Part shown: positions 10,377 through 26,178 of the stretch, in pieces
Numbering within the stretch: position 1 is the first letter of the stretch
Layout of the letters: every line of letters begins with the position of its first letter
From: Phialocephala subalpina
Lineage: Eukaryota; Ascomycota; Leotiomycetes; Helotiales; Mollisiaceae
DNA length: 64,000 bases
Direction: 5' to 3'
Assembly (NCBI GenBank): GCA_900073065.1
Contig: FJOG01000006.1
Location: 1,284,881 to 1,348,880 of the forward strand
Position numbers and translations under genes: made by a program
Notes under the pieces: generated by a model
What the model saw: the letters and a program-made list of their open reading frames with translations, nothing else
The model's database searches: none
What the model was told of the DNA's origin: nothing

Positions 10377-11297
10377 ATGTGTTCTCATGCTCCCACATCC
10401 GGGGTCACTCTCCCAGATCCTCACTCGGATCCCGAGAAGGTTGCAGATATGAACGAGAAGACAGAGTTGTCTTACCAATACTACCCAGATCCAAACCTCG
10501 AATATTTCAAGCCTGACTACAACCCCACGTATCTCCAGAGAATCCTGAAAGAAGGCATTCTTCTCGCGACAGGAGGAGCCGCGATCTTGCTTCAAATGGC
10601 ACATCCGGGAGTCGCTCAAGGAGTCAACGAACACAGCAACTTCGCCTACCGTCCCGCAGATCGCCTACGCTCTACGATGATCTATATGTACTGCATAGCA
10701 TTCGGAACTTCCGAAGAGCGAAAAGTCATTATCGAGATGGTTCACCGAGCTCACGAGAACGTCAAAGGGCCCGGCTACTCGGCAAATGACCCCGAAGCCC
10801 AGCTCTGGGTTGCGGCTACACTGTATGCTGCTGGGAGTCATATATATGAGCTCATGTTTGGGAAGCAAAGCGATACCGACGAGGATAATACATATCAGGA
10901 GTACTCTGTTATGGCGACTGCGCTTCGAGTGTCGCCGGAGATGTGGCCTGAGACCCGAAAGGCTTTTTGGGCGTATTGGGAAGAGAATATCAAGACGCTT
11001 CCGATTGAGTCTCATGCAAAGCAAGTTGGAAAGAATCTGCTGTACAACAAGGTTGGACCGCTTTGGTTGAGGCTGAATTTGCCGTTTCTAAGAGTCATCA
11101 CTGCGGAGTGGCTTCCGCCAAGGATGCGGGAGGCTTATGGGCTGAGAGTCCATCATAGGAGATATAAGCTTGCGCTTGGTTTTGGAAAGATTGTGTATCC
11201 ACGTCTGCCTTCTTGGATCCGTTCTTACCCACTCAAGTACTACTTGAAGGATATGCGGAAGGAGTTGCCCAAGATGGTTGAGGTTGGGCATATCTGA
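10377..11297 (+). CDS. DUF2236 / mpaB-type oxygenase-like protein
   Basis: Single exon, 306 residues from ATG 10377 (MCSHAPTSG); no in-frame ATG lies further upstream in this frame. The protein matches the ER-bound oxygenase mpaB / latex-clearing-protein catalytic family (DUF2236): LATGGAAILLQMAHPGVAQGV near residue 75, then NFAYRPADRLRSTM, AHENVKGPGYSANDPEAQLWV, and an aromatic/basic C-terminal half ending in PLKYYLKDMRKELP. Known members cleave carbon-carbon bonds oxidatively; mpaB trims the mycophenolic acid side chain. The conserved His and Asp positions are visible, but the substrate cannot be told. No biosynthetic genes are adjacent, so a role in a local secondary-metabolite cluster is not supported. 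Confidence 0.85.
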   Translation: MCSHAPTSGVTLPDPHSDPEKVADMNEKTELSYQYYPDPNLEYFKPDYNPTYLQRILKEGILLATGGAAILLQMAHPGVAQGVNEHSNFAYRPADRLRSTMIYMYCIAFGTSEERKVIIEMVHRAHENVKGPGYSANDPEAQLWVAATLYAAGSHIYELMFGKQSDTDEDNTYQEYSVMATALRVSPEMWPETRKAFWAYWEENIKTLPIESHAKQVGKNLLYNKVGPLWLRLNLPFLRVITAEWLPPRMREAYGLRVHHRRYKLALGFGKIVYPRLPSWIRSYPLKYYLKDMRKELPKMVEVGHI

Positions 11298-11899
11298 GAT
11301 GGACTTCTTCGGTGGTATGGGATCGAAAGTGTTCCGTTCGATTCATGTGCTGAATGATATATTCCAATTCACGTTTCTCCCATTTACTGTGCGTGATCCT
11401 GCGAAACAAATCCTGAAGTCGCAATCGCCATCCCGCATTTTAGCCCAACCACGAGAATCAGTCCCAGAATCACCTCGTACTCAAGGGACATTCAGCAAGG
11501 TTCAATCGCGAGCATTGTACACTTGCAGGCCCCTCGGTGATACTTCCTATTCCGAACCAAACCACTCTTGAATTCATAACAATGGCTTGCAAGGGTGTAG
11601 ACACCCCGCATAGCGAGGCAAGGCTGGTCCGCGGGATAGACCACCCATGCCACTCTTCGGCTTCACATGGATTTGCGACATTCGAGAGCGATGATCCCGG
11701 ATACTATGAGCGGAGAGAAGGCTGTGATATTTTCCTGATCATCATCATTCGTAGAGTCACATTTAGAAGTACCACGGCTGTCCAAAACACGGGGCCAATG
11801 ATCTTTCAACGCGACCATTATTTGACAACATTCGCCTCGAACAACTATTTCTACAATTTCCTTCTATAGTTCTTGACAGAAACTCATTCTGTCAACAAT
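11298..11899. other. Intergenic downstream of the DUF2236 gene
   Basis: Includes the 3' untranslated region. Short open frames at 11278-11571 and 11537-11869 have no recognisable features. Confidence 0.4.
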
Positions 11900-13460
11900 A
11901 CTCTCGCTCTCATCATATCAGTTATGAAGCTGGACATTCTACTGCTCATAGGCGCTGTTTCCACCTAACGAGAGATGGGACGAAAGCTCGACATGCGAAG
12001 CGTGAAGTGTGGGTGTTGGCGCATCTTCCCCAGATATTCAAGGAGCCGCATTTGGAGGAGACTGAAGTTCACAGATAGAAGCAGATGTCATCTCCCGACA
12101 GTATGAAATCCAGAAAGCCACCGCGCCTTCTCAGCCAATTTAGAGCATTTGATTCGCTTAACGTCTAGTCTTCCTTTTTTACTACACATCGTTAAGAATA
12201 ATTGTGACACAGAAGGTTCCATTGGAAATTTGGAGACCACCTCAAAAACGATAGTGAGATTCCGCACAGCGGCAAAGAGGTTCCGCGTGTACGAAATCTA
12301 GGAATACACAGTGCCTTCTTTGTCTAACTGGGGCTTTTGATTCAGTCACGCTTCTTTCTTGCCTCCCATTCGAAGGGTCCGTAACATCGCCTTTCGCATT
12401 GCTTCGCATTCATTGATTTTCCTGTAGGGTGCAAAAAGATATACTGCATGAAAGTTAGAGGCCGATGTGGCAGGATTAAGAAAGTCTGGCAGGGATCGAA
12501 CCAATAAGAACAAATCCCTTAGAGTACGAAATCCAGAAACATACTGTACCCTCCCCGAGCAACTGTGACATTTGATTCGCCTTTGCTATTCGTCTTTGCT
12601 GCACATCGTTCGAAGCGTTCATGTAGGCCGCGTAGCCTCAGCCTCAGCCTCGCTCTCTCGCATTGGGCATTGCCTGATTTGGAGGCCGGCAAAGGAGCAG
12701 CCTCGCCATACTTCAGAAATTAACCAATAAAACGAGTTTCCCAGTGTACGAAATCCACAACCACACCGTGACCTATCTGCCTAACTGGCACACATGATTC
12801 GCTCAAAGTCAAGTCACGCTTTCTTGTTGCTCATCGCTCGCGGCATTCGTTAAATGATCGCCACCCCGTGCCGTCGCAGGACACACAGCCTTGAATTTGG
12901 AGGCCAAAATCGAGTTGAAGTCAAAACCACATTATAGCAAAACCAATAGAATGAACTTCCACAGAGTATGAAATCCAGAAACAGACAGAGGCCAATCCTC
13001 GAGATCGTGACTTTTAATTCGCTCGATAGTCACGCTTCTTACACATGTCATTCGAACCGCTCGTTACACAGTCGCTCGCTTTACTTTGCCATGATTGGAG
13101 ATAGTTGCATTGCATGAATTTTGGAGGCCAAGATTCGTAGGGAATTCGTTGAGGGTGTACCTGCGGACCAATAGAATGAGTTTCCTAGTGTACGAAATCC
13201 AGAAACACACTGTGCCTTCTCTGCGAAATTAAGACATCTGATTCGCTCAAAACTCAGTCACGTTTTTTCTTTATTACATATCGTTCGAAGAGTTCGTGAC
13301 GCCGCCACTTGTCTCGCTTTTGTCCCAATTAGGGCTTTGCAGCAGGGTGCAAAAAGCTGCACGGCCTGGTTATTTGGTGGCCAAGGAGATATGCGATGAC
13401 CAAACTATGCAGGAAAGGCCAATAGAATGAGTTCCCCAGAGTACGAAGTTTGCAAAAACA
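11900..13460. repeat. Diverged tandem array of ~220-bp non-coding units
   Basis: The block GTACGAAATCCAGAAAC (one-base variants allowed) recurs at 12101, 12289, 12524, 12746, 12966, 13190 and, decayed, at 13441. The steps are 188, 235, 222, 220, 224 and 251 bp. Each unit carries the same blocks in the same order: GTACGAAATCCAGAAACACA; GATTCGCTCAAA and AGTCACGC; CATCGTTCGAAG with GTTCGT; TTTGGAGGCCAA, which is partly self-complementary; and CCAATAGAATGAGTTTCCC just before the next unit. A partial unit precedes 12101, where TTTGGAGGAG appears near 12050. The DNA between the blocks has diverged strongly. No reading frame is shared by the units, so it is non-coding DNA, possibly satellite-like or regulatory. 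Confidence 0.85.
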
Positions 13461-14234
13461 GAGAGCCACATCTGCAAGACAGGTACTCTTGACCGGCCCG
13501 AGGAGGCAACTTCCTGAGTCTTCCTCGATGTCCTGCTAAAAAGCCGGAATTCGAGAGATAAGTAAATGGCAGGAAAGTAGACCCGTGATCAGAACAGTAA
13601 GGAGGAATATTCGAACATTGTGAAGTGCATGGACTTTGAAAATCATTAGGAGAGGAAGGGACAATGAGATAGTGATTTCCGCTCAATATGGTTCAAGCGG
13701 TCAGTGGAGCAGGGCGGAGCGGAACCTTCCCCTCAGATTCCGCGCGAAAACAAATCTCAATATCCCAAACCATGTGGAACTCTACAACAAATAATAAAAC
13801 TTCTATATACGTTCAGGCCAATGTCCTGAAAAAGCCTTGGAGTCTTCCACCAGTTCGATATGTGACAGCCCCAGATCTGTCACCAAAGGACGGCTAAAGG
13901 ATGTTGGTGGGAAACTTCCCAATTCATCACGCACACCGACAGATTACATCCTCATGGCCACAGTTCTGAATTGCTTCATTTCTGATGAGCTAGCTAAGTA
14001 TCCAATGTTTGATTATCGGCTTTTCAAAAACTGTTTCCAAGATCTAGAATCTTAATCCAATGTCCTATCCATAACCCCCTAAGCGAATGAAGGGGTATCA
14101 ATCATCTCCTGCTATTCCATGCCGTCATAATATCGTAATGCAGATGCAAATTGGGGAATATACATATATACAAGAAGAGTATAAACAATGCGGTCGCTCA
14201 TTTGCTGCGAATAACTATCCAATCGTCTCGTGGA
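13461..14234. other. Intergenic between the repeat array and the glucanase gene
   Basis: AT-moderate sequence with only short frames; contains the 3' side of the GH5 gene. Nothing further seen. Confidence 0.4.
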
Positions 14235-17634
<3,400 letters not shown>

Positions 17635-17965
17635 TCAACGGCCCTGAGAGTTTCCCTCAGCTTTGCTACTCTTCTCTTGCTCTGCTTTCCATTGCTTCTC
17701 AGCTTCGATGCGTTTCTGCATTATGGATGGATCCAGGAATGGTTGCTCGACAGCACGGCTATTGAACTCGACAACTACCTCGAGTAAGTATGAAAAAAGT
17801 CGAAGGAACCTGCTGTAACTTACCAGAAATTGATTTCTCTTTACCACTTGTTGTAAACACCTCCTCCTTCGAAGCTGGCTTTTGTGTATATGATTTACTA
17901 TTAAGTTGTGGTTGCGGTGGTTGAAGTGGACCTTTGACTAACGGCCGCTTCGGCGTTGAAGCCAT
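17635..17965 (-). CDS. Small hypothetical protein
   Basis: Complement(17635..17774, 17824..17965), 93 residues. ATG 17965 begins MASTPKRPLVKGPLQPPQ. A 49-nt intron (GTAAGT...GAGGTAG) joins SGKEKSIS to VVEFNSRAVEQPFLDPS, and the end is a charged helix (KRIEAEKQWKAEQEKSSK). The choice of acceptor is forced, since the alternatives give an immediate stop. The N-terminal half is Pro/Lys-rich and probably disordered; the C-terminal half may form a short helix. No family recognised. Its start lies 365 bp from the divergent Zn2Cys6 gene, so the two may share a promoter region. Confidence 0.6.
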
Positions 17966-18329
17966 CGTGTCTCTATTGACAATTGGTTTTCCGAGTATCA
18001 AATAGGCGAAAGAATGACGACTGAATAGACAAGCGAATTATTTCGAAAATTAATTCTTGCAAAAGAGTCAAATCTGTGAAAGTTCATGTCGCTTTCGTAC
18101 CTTCCTGTTTGACAAGGCTGTACAACACCTCGCGTAATTTTGGTTGCGCCGCAAAAGAACTTTCTTCGCTCTCCAGCGACGAAAACACCCCGCCTCAACC
18201 CGCGATATCGGACTCAATATCAGACAGAGCGACACCGGACAGCCTTTGCGCTGCGCAACACCTTTTGCCGACCTCTTCGAAAGTTCGGCATCGAAAGCAA
18301 GCTACTTCGGCAATTTCGAACACGCTCGC
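17966..18329. promoter_or_regulatory. Shared divergent promoter region
   Basis: The 364 bp between the start of the small minus-strand gene and the start of the Zn2Cys6 gene. A bidirectional promoter is inferred from the layout only; I see no certain element. Confidence 0.35.
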
Positions 18330-20830
18330 ATGGACGCTGGTCAAGGGGCGCAAGGTGGTGGGGCAACGAGCCCAACCACGAGCATCCGGCCTGGCACTGG
18401 CAATAGCTACAAGAGAAAGAGAAGCGGTGCTGAGTTCGAGAGCAGTCCTGGATCAGGAGGAGAGGAGAATGAAGATGAGGGCGAGAGAAGAAGACAACCT
18501 GGTGTGAAGAGAGCGTGCAATGAGTGCAGACAACAGAAGGTGAGTCACGAATACAAAATTCAACAGTTGAATGCGACTCGACGACGAGGCTACCACAACA
18601 CATCCTATCATTTTCGCGGAATCAATAGCTAATCAATGGATTGTCCAGTTACGATGCGATGTCGTCCAAGATCCATTCACTACCTGCTCGCGATGCAATC
18701 GACTGAAGCTCGAGTGCAAAATCGAGTCCAACTTCAAGCGTGTAGGAAAGAGAAGCAAGCATGCCGAAATGGAAAAGCAAATCGACCGTCTCCGCCGACA
18801 ACTACAGCGTGCACAAGCTCAAGGATTCATGGTTGAAGATGACGAGGAAATGGAGTCGCCAATGGGCAATGGGGTATACTCGAGGAATAACCAATCGTTC
18901 ATGGGCTCAGACGAGGCTGTGTCATCACTCCTACATCTGAAGCAAGGCGGATCATACTCATTACCACGAATTGTGTATGAAATTGAGAACGTGGGTTTGA
19001 CGGAGGACGCGACAAACCATCTCTTCAATGAGTTTTGGGCCTATTATCACCGATTCCTGCCATTCCTCGACTCTCTCCAATCACCGCAGCACTACTATCA
19101 ACAAGAGCATCTGTTATTCTGGGCCATCATCTCTGTTGCCTCTCGTCGCTACACAGTCGACCCAGGCTTGTTGACTTCCCTCTCTGGCCCTTTGAGCAGA
19201 CTTCTCTGGCAAACTGTTGGTGGGGTACCAAATAATCACTTTGTCGTCAAGGCACTGTGCTTGATATGCACTTGGCCATTACCTACAAGCACTACATCTA
19301 CAGACCCCACTCATATCCTGAACGGTGTCATGATGAAGGCTGCAACTGGTATTGGACTGCACAGACCAAGCCATACGCAAGACTTCTCTCGTGTTTCGGT
19401 CGACCTAAACAAAGAGCAGTTGCACGACAGAGTAACGACATGGGCTATCTGCAATATCGTGGCTCAAAGCAATGGTACTGGCTATGGCCAACCTGCTTCT
19501 ACTCTTTATGACTGGACACTCGCAGTTCGTCCAGGTGATGAAGGTCCTTTTAAGTTGTCCCCTGAACTCGAGGCTCGTCTGAAGATTGAGCGCTTCTCTG
19601 ACAAGATCTCGAAGGAGATGTATAGCAATGCCAGTGACCCTCGAGGCTTGGCCGGTGATGAGATGAGATCCATGTTGACCCGAGTATATCGTCGAGAGTT
19701 CAACGAGCTGCAAGTTGATATTCTCTCTCGGGATCATCTCTCTCCGATCGCCAATCTTCACCTCAAAGCTGCTGGATTGCATCTTCGCCTCTCAGCATTC
19801 TTTGACTCTCCTACAACAATTGGCTACATGGATGATCTCATGGGTCTCTGGCGTGCAGCAATTGCCTTCCTTGATTTGGTCTTCGAAATCGAGACTGCTT
19901 CTGCAGAGAGCATGCCTTCTGGCTTCCTTCGCTATGCAACAAACTATATCCTCCAGATGATGTTTGCTGCTGGCTTCACTCTCCTCAAGCTTCTTAGCTC
20001 CTTCTTCGCTAGAGAGATCGAGTTTGAGAGAGGACGACAACTCTTCCACCGTACGATTCAAGCTATTCGAAGCATGAGCGTCATCAACAATGATCTTCCA
20101 TGGCGATTGGCGGAGCTGATGGTACAGATGTGGAACGGAGCACGTGTCGAGCAGCGAAGCCAGATGCAGCAGATGCGCGATAATGGCAATAGTAATAGTA
20201 ACGGACATGACAGACCAACAGTCATCGATGATACTCTTCAACTCAAGGTGAGATGTAGGATGAGCATGAGTTTGGTGTTTGACTCTATCTGGAGATGGAG
20301 AGAGGAGTTTCAGGCTCAGGGACGTGGTAGCATTGAAGGTCAGTTCAGTCACTTTTTCCCAGCTTCCATGTTTGAGAATGTCCTGCCGCAGCCGGGACAT
20401 TGAGAATGCTTGATCTTTTCCCTCTCGCAGGACAACATCACACCTCTATCCCATCACGAAAGACTTAGAACTAACACCTCGCCCACAAGCAGCAATGAAG
20501 AACCCCACCAACCCCGACTCCGCCGCCGAATCCTCTGCCTCCTCCACCCATATGGACAGCACCCTCATCCCACCCTCTCAAACCTCCTCCTCAGTCCACA
20601 ATCAAAACCAACTCCAATCCCAACTCCTCTCAGCAGCAAACACAGCTGCTGGCTCATTGACTCCAAATCAGAGTCATCATGGTTTACCGAGTGGAATGAT
20701 GGGCGGAGTGGGTTATTCGGAGAGTAATTATGAGGTTTTTGATCCATTGAATTGGATGTTGGATGGGTTGGTGGATTTTCCGTATAGCTATGCGGCGGTG
20801 CAGGGATTGGAGGCAAATGGTTTGGGTTAG
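18330..20830 (+). CDS. Zn(II)2Cys6 transcription factor (War1/Leu3-like)
   Basis: Join(18330..18539, 18649..20338, 20493..20830), 745 residues. The binuclear zinc cluster is split by intron 1 (109 nt): CNECRQQK before it, LRCDVV...CSRCNRLKLEC after it, with all six Cys present. It is followed by NFKRVGKRSKHAEME and a short coiled coil (about 100-120), then the fungal transcription-factor middle domain (HRFLPFLD, LLFWAIISVASRR, GIGLHRPSHTQDF). Intron 2 (154 nt) removes a segment with stops and leads to a Ser/Gln/Asn-rich activation-type tail ending FDPLNWMLDGLVDFPYSY. The linker after the cluster resembles War1/Leu3-type factors (weak-acid stress, or leucine and nitrogen control). The target set cannot be read from the sequence. 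Nuclear. Confidence 0.93.
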
Positions 20831-23800
20831 GTGTTGGGTAGTTGTGGTTGCGATGAGTTTGGAGTTTGGGTGGTTGTTGCGATGAGTTTGGTGGTGGTTG
20901 GATGTCCAAGGTGTTCTGGGACTTTGCAAGAGCTTGGGAAGGTGATGTGGCGCGAAAATTTGCATTGATTTGAGCTGGACGCTCAAAGATTTTTGGTACA
21001 TATATTGGCAAGGGATATGGAGGCTCTCAATATCCCAAGCTATCTGGACATTTGTCTTCTACTGCAGATCAGATCAGGGCGTGGCTCAAACCTCGACTTG
21101 ACCCGACCCCTTTTCTATCTCGCTTCCACACCTAGCTATGGGGAGTAGATACAAAAATTGGGGATTGATGATGGATGGTGGTAAATAATTTGGTCTTGAT
21201 TTGCATTACGAATCGACATGAACGAAAGATACCAAATGTTCTTTCAATATTTGATGCGTTGCTTGCATGGGTTGGCTCGTTCTGTTTGGGATCCTTTTTC
21301 ATTTGTTTGCTATATATTCTATATACGGGTGGTAATGATGGATGAGAGTAACGAGGTATGAAAGCATGATGGGAGGTGGGCTCATGTATGGCGCTGTAAT
21401 TAGATTGGATAAATTGTGAGGTAGCTGTGGGTGAGGTTCGGGATGGAGGAGGAAGAGAAACTTATGTAATTTGGATTCGATAGGATCGTAGCTCATGAGG
21501 TAGATGAATAAATAGAGATCATGGTTCTCTTGCTGCAGGTGGTGGGTGTGTTTCCTTTCTGTTCTCATGAGGTCGCTGTGATCTGTCTAGGGGGGCGAGA
21601 AGGTGGTTGTTCGTGGTCGTGTTTGATAGGTGTTGACTCAGCTCTGAGGCGAGGGAGGTACTTGGGCCGAGGAGTGGTGCCGGTTCGCGATACTATTTCG
21701 GGGTGTGTGAAGTGGTGTGTATGTTGTGCATTCGTTGGTTTTGGGTGGTCGAGGGCAGCGGCCTTGGTCCAAGTTGGTGGTCACTGGTTTTGCTTGACGA
21801 CGCGCTCGTCTTGTTGTCTCCAAGTTTACCTTTCATTCTTTGATTTCCCGTTCTGCCAATTTGGAATCGGTATAGGTTGTCGATGTATGTGGTGGTAGAA
21901 TACTCAGATCGAGGTCCCTCGTTGTGCCAGACAACGACCAGGCAAGTTCGGAAGCAGAATGATGCAGCTCTAGGAGTCACTGGCAGCGGGTGCGCCTGGC
22001 TGCATTATGGATTCGAATACCGCACTGTGCAGCTCGCATAGTTATTGCAACAGCAGGTCTTGCCTGATAGATTGGGTTTATACGCGTGTTGTGTTGTGCC
22101 TGCAGGAGGTCGAGATTGGTGGTCGGCAGTGAAAGAGGGGCAATCGAGGCGCACTCGTGGAAGGTGGAGGGACCTTTGCAGTCTGGAAGAAGCTGGCAGA
22201 ACCGTGGTTGTCTATGACCTGTAGGTGATATTAAATACAGCGCACTGTCATTTGTTTTGAAGGTCCTGGCGGAGGTCGACGATGTCGTGGAGAGAGCTAC
22301 AGAGAGGCCTGGAGAGCAGCATTCCTGTTGAGGACAGCAACACGAACAAGGTCCTTGTATTCTGCGGCTATCGTGGTGGCTGTTGAAGAGGTCCATCTGC
22401 CTGATCTTGTATCCTTGAAAGTCGTTCTGAACTATCACATCTTGAGCTTGCTAGGTGTGGTTCGTGGCGTAAAAGACGTCGCAATCCGCGCATTCAGCGC
22501 AATGATCGTCCTCATATCGTCAAAATTACCTCCGACGCGATCAATTCAATAAATTCCAGCTTCCCCCACAGATAAAACAGTTTGTTTGCGTTCTTCGAAG
22601 GTCGAATGCGGGGTCGGTCGTTGAGATGGCCTTGTTGACAGTGGTCTTGATGGAGGTCAAGGAACACGTCGATGTACGTTGTTGTCGCGATACGCCTGGG
22701 TATATATACGATTGAGGTGTGGTTGAGATCGAGACGAGAGGTTCTGCGTTCGTTTTGTTCTGTTGTGATGTGTGTTTTGTTTTGCCGTTGATTGAGGTTC
22801 TATCAAGGTAGAGAAGTTGACGTCGATTTGGAAGGCACGATCTCGGTGGCGCCAACTAGCGAGCGCTGGTTGACATAAATTTCTGCAAGAACAGACGTCG
22901 CATTGTTCTTTCTTGCATACTCCTCAAGTACGAGCTGAAGCCAGTCGGTTGTGGAGCAAAGTGTTGATGTCTTGAAGGTGTTGTCGGCCCCCGAATCCGT
23001 CGAGTCTGGATAGCGCATTGCATTGCGACGCGACTGTCGTTGTTCAGTCGGCCAGGCTGAGCAGAAATACTGCAAAACCTCTGATCTGTTATATCTTTCC
23101 TCTTTGCGGCGTGGACAATTACCTATGGTACCTATGTTGTCTTCAATCCGTTGTTGTCGTCGTTGAACATCTCCAACACAACTCTTGATCCATTCGGAAC
23201 GACGCTCAAGGGCATACATAGAACACCATATTCTCCGCCAATTCCACAACAATATATCCAAAATCGAGGCGCGTGTTGGTTGTGTTGAGATTGCCGCCGT
23301 GAAGGGATTTTTACGTACATCGAGCCCGACGGCGGGTATAATCGAATCAACTTGGGTGGGACGCATGTTCAAGCTTGCAGGTGTTGAGCTTCGGGATAGA
23401 GCCTCCCAAGACTATGGTATGAATCTCCTATACCCAACTAACACTCTACGAGATCTCGAGGATGGTGTGGTAGGGAAATCACTGTCGACCTTCGTTAATA
23501 GTGTCCAGAACTTGCTGCTCAAGGAACTTACTCTGGTGAGAACACCGCACTCGGACCGAGAATGAGCCTCCGCTGCTCCTTTTCTCCTTTCTGGTCAGTT
23601 GTCCTCTGGTCTGATTTGAATTGGGCTAATTTCATTCCCCGACTACCTACCTTCCCAGATCAGCAACCTATGTGCTCTAAGATGCATGCACTTTCATTGG
23701 AATCGAGCCTGTCGAAACCTTGCGATACATTGGACTCCATTCGACTCTGACTTTGGGCTCGGGCGGCGACCGGCCAAGCCGAAGTTGTAGTGCGGTGCCA

Positions 23801-26178
23801 TCTGTTCTGCAGCTCAGCTGCTAAGCGCCGGCCGTTTCTGATGTCCTCTATTTCTGCGAATCAGCCTGGCCGATACAACGGACGTACTTCGTCCACGCAG
23901 GTGGATATAGCTGCAGGTCGGTGTCCTGGTCCATCATCATGGATAGTTTCTGCTAGAGGTCATAGAGTCGTCTCGATGACAGCACACTCCGTGTCCAAGG
24001 ATGTCAACGCACATTTTCCTTCAATGCAGAGTCACAGAAGCCATCGGCACACACGAGACTGTGCAGGCTTCCACGCCAAGACTTGTCGTGAAGTCATCGA
24101 CGCCGTGTGTGCGGCATGAGTGATCCTCGATCTCGAATCCAGGCATACAACGCAAACCAGGTTCTGCGCGTAGATCCTTTCAGGCATCCTCCTGCTGGTA
24201 AAACATAGCATTTGGACACAGACGATTTCCAGTTTGAATCGATGTTTCAATGGGATGGAACAATTCAATACAAACAGCCGCAGTTGCTTCGACGATTTAT
24301 CCATGGGCCAATAGTGTATCTAACGGCCTGATCGACGGTTCGACGACGAAGTCCTAAAGGAGTCTGTTGGTCAGTTCCCGTCAGCTCTGTACTGTCCTTC
24401 CACTTGCGGAATATTCCTGTGCCCCCAAGCAACCCCTCCACCTCCCAGTGGCCTGGGGGCAATGCCGGATGCTCTGGTGACCTTGTTCTCGATGCTGGCC
24501 CCTCATCGATCTCGGCTGTCCCGCCCACCCGTTCGGATTGATTCGGTTTCCACACGAGGCCTGTATCGTCCGATTGCAAGCTCTCGAGAAAGCCCAATAC
24601 CTAAAAAGTGATTTCAATTGGTGTGTGGGTCATTAATCATGCTCTCAAACAGGTTATGGACTAGGTATGGAAGAATACTGTGAAGGTGTCTTCAAAGAGC
24701 ACAGCTCATGGAAGGGAGAAGAGCTGGCCATAATGATTCAGGTATTCATCATTGGCGGAAAGAACGAGCGGGTAGAGGCGTTGTCAGCACAGCCATTTCA
24801 TCGAAGTTTTGAAAGGACCCGATGGACTGGAACTGTGATGTGTGTGCTCTCAGAAGTCAGCATCGGTTTCTCGACTATTTTCAGTCGTCGGCAAGTGAGC
24901 GCACATCATCCATTCTGCTTCAAAATCAGGTTCCTGGAGGGGCTGCCTTCTTTTGGATCTTTCAGACGAACCGTTTTGTTCGTACGTACATATGACACGA
25001 TTGCCGCCGTGTTGCAAATGCGGATCGGCGTCAATTGCGCTTCCTCGAATGTTACTTTCGTCGCATGCAGGCACAACTCAATTATTGTGTGCTCCGAGAC
25101 TTTTGGGAGCAACCTGGTTCGATCCCCTGGCAACTCCCTGAAGACTTCGGCTTTTGAAACCGGACTACCTCCAGTTCAAGGCATTATTGTTCAAATGTTT
25201 TCTCCATCCCAATCCAGAGAAGCGAATCGGAGGAAGCGCTGTGCATGCAGTAGTACCTGGACAGATGGTCGGTCGCTCATGCAATATAAATCACAATCTA
25301 AGACTGTCCAGACGCGACCGAATGTTTTTGGGGACGACTTCGCAACACTCCCAGGGATGTGTATCGGCTGGCCCGGCTGTCGCAAGGCCGCCAGTGAATA
25401 GCAGACGGGGCAGGCAAGCAGGCGACCATCGAGACACGCAGCAGACGCTTGGAATACCCCATTTCATGCAGCAGTTTCTCCATTCAGTAAACACACTCTT
25501 GGGCGGGGGAGGCATCTGGCTGGATTAGGCAAAATTCTATTATGTCGCGTTAAATCCCCACCTCTTAGATGTTGGCAGCCTGGGTTCTCGACTAAAGTAC
25601 AGCAAGCCTACTGTGCCGCGGGGGCCGCATGAAAATCACACACCCTCACTCGAAGGCGCGCGGTTACGAGACACCTCGCCTCACAAGTCTCCTTTCAGAC
25701 CCCTGCTTGCTGCACGACCGCAACTCCTGACTGGCGGAGAAGGCCTGACCCATGTCTGATCCATGCAGAGAACGTCCCGACACAGTGGTTCGAACCAGAT
25801 TGCCGGGACGGTGGCGGTGTCTGCGTTCAATCACGTTACGAGTACTCACACCACCATCGACCGAAACAGGGCTAGCATGCGGCCGAGGACAACAGCGCAG
25901 CCCAGTCTGGAGATGCTATTCTCGCTCTTGTCATGTATGGAAACACCCCCCTTTCCCAGCTATCTGTGGGAAACGACCTTGACAAGGCTCCGCCGGTCAC
26001 CAGATGGACACATCGAGTCGAGCTGAGGATGCATCCGATCCTTCATCGAATACGTGTCCCTCATTCTCCCCCCCTTTGCGTCTATCAGAGTCCACCAGAT
26101 ACGTCGAGACTCTCCTTTTGCTCCTGCTCCCCGTTTCTGCAGCGAATGGGACTGCTGAGTGCTGCGGCAGTCCAGCCG
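20831..26178. other. Gene-free stretch, about 5.3 kb
   Basis: No frame here has a recognisable domain. The longest are 24667-25401 (+, 244 codons; Cys/Ser-rich, random-looking) and 22803-23372 (-, 189 codons). Neither has convincing splice partners. The stretch ends in a C/T-rich region leading into the gene at 26798, so part of it is probably a long promoter and 5' leader of that gene. Confidence 0.4.

Noticed and set aside
12101..13441. CRISPR-like or tRNA/5S gene cluster in the ~220-bp array
   Set aside because: Units are too long and diverged for CRISPR in a fungal genome. The GTTCGAA block resembles a Pol III B box, but no tRNA or 5S fold can be made around it.
21693..23372. Series of overlapping minus-strand frames
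   Set aside because: They tile without splice logic and show no recognisable motif; plus-strand frames of similar length exist in the same place.
24667..25401. 244-codon plus-strand open frame
   Set aside because: Composition looks random (many Cys and Ser), no domain, no conserved-looking blocks, overlapping frames on the other strand.
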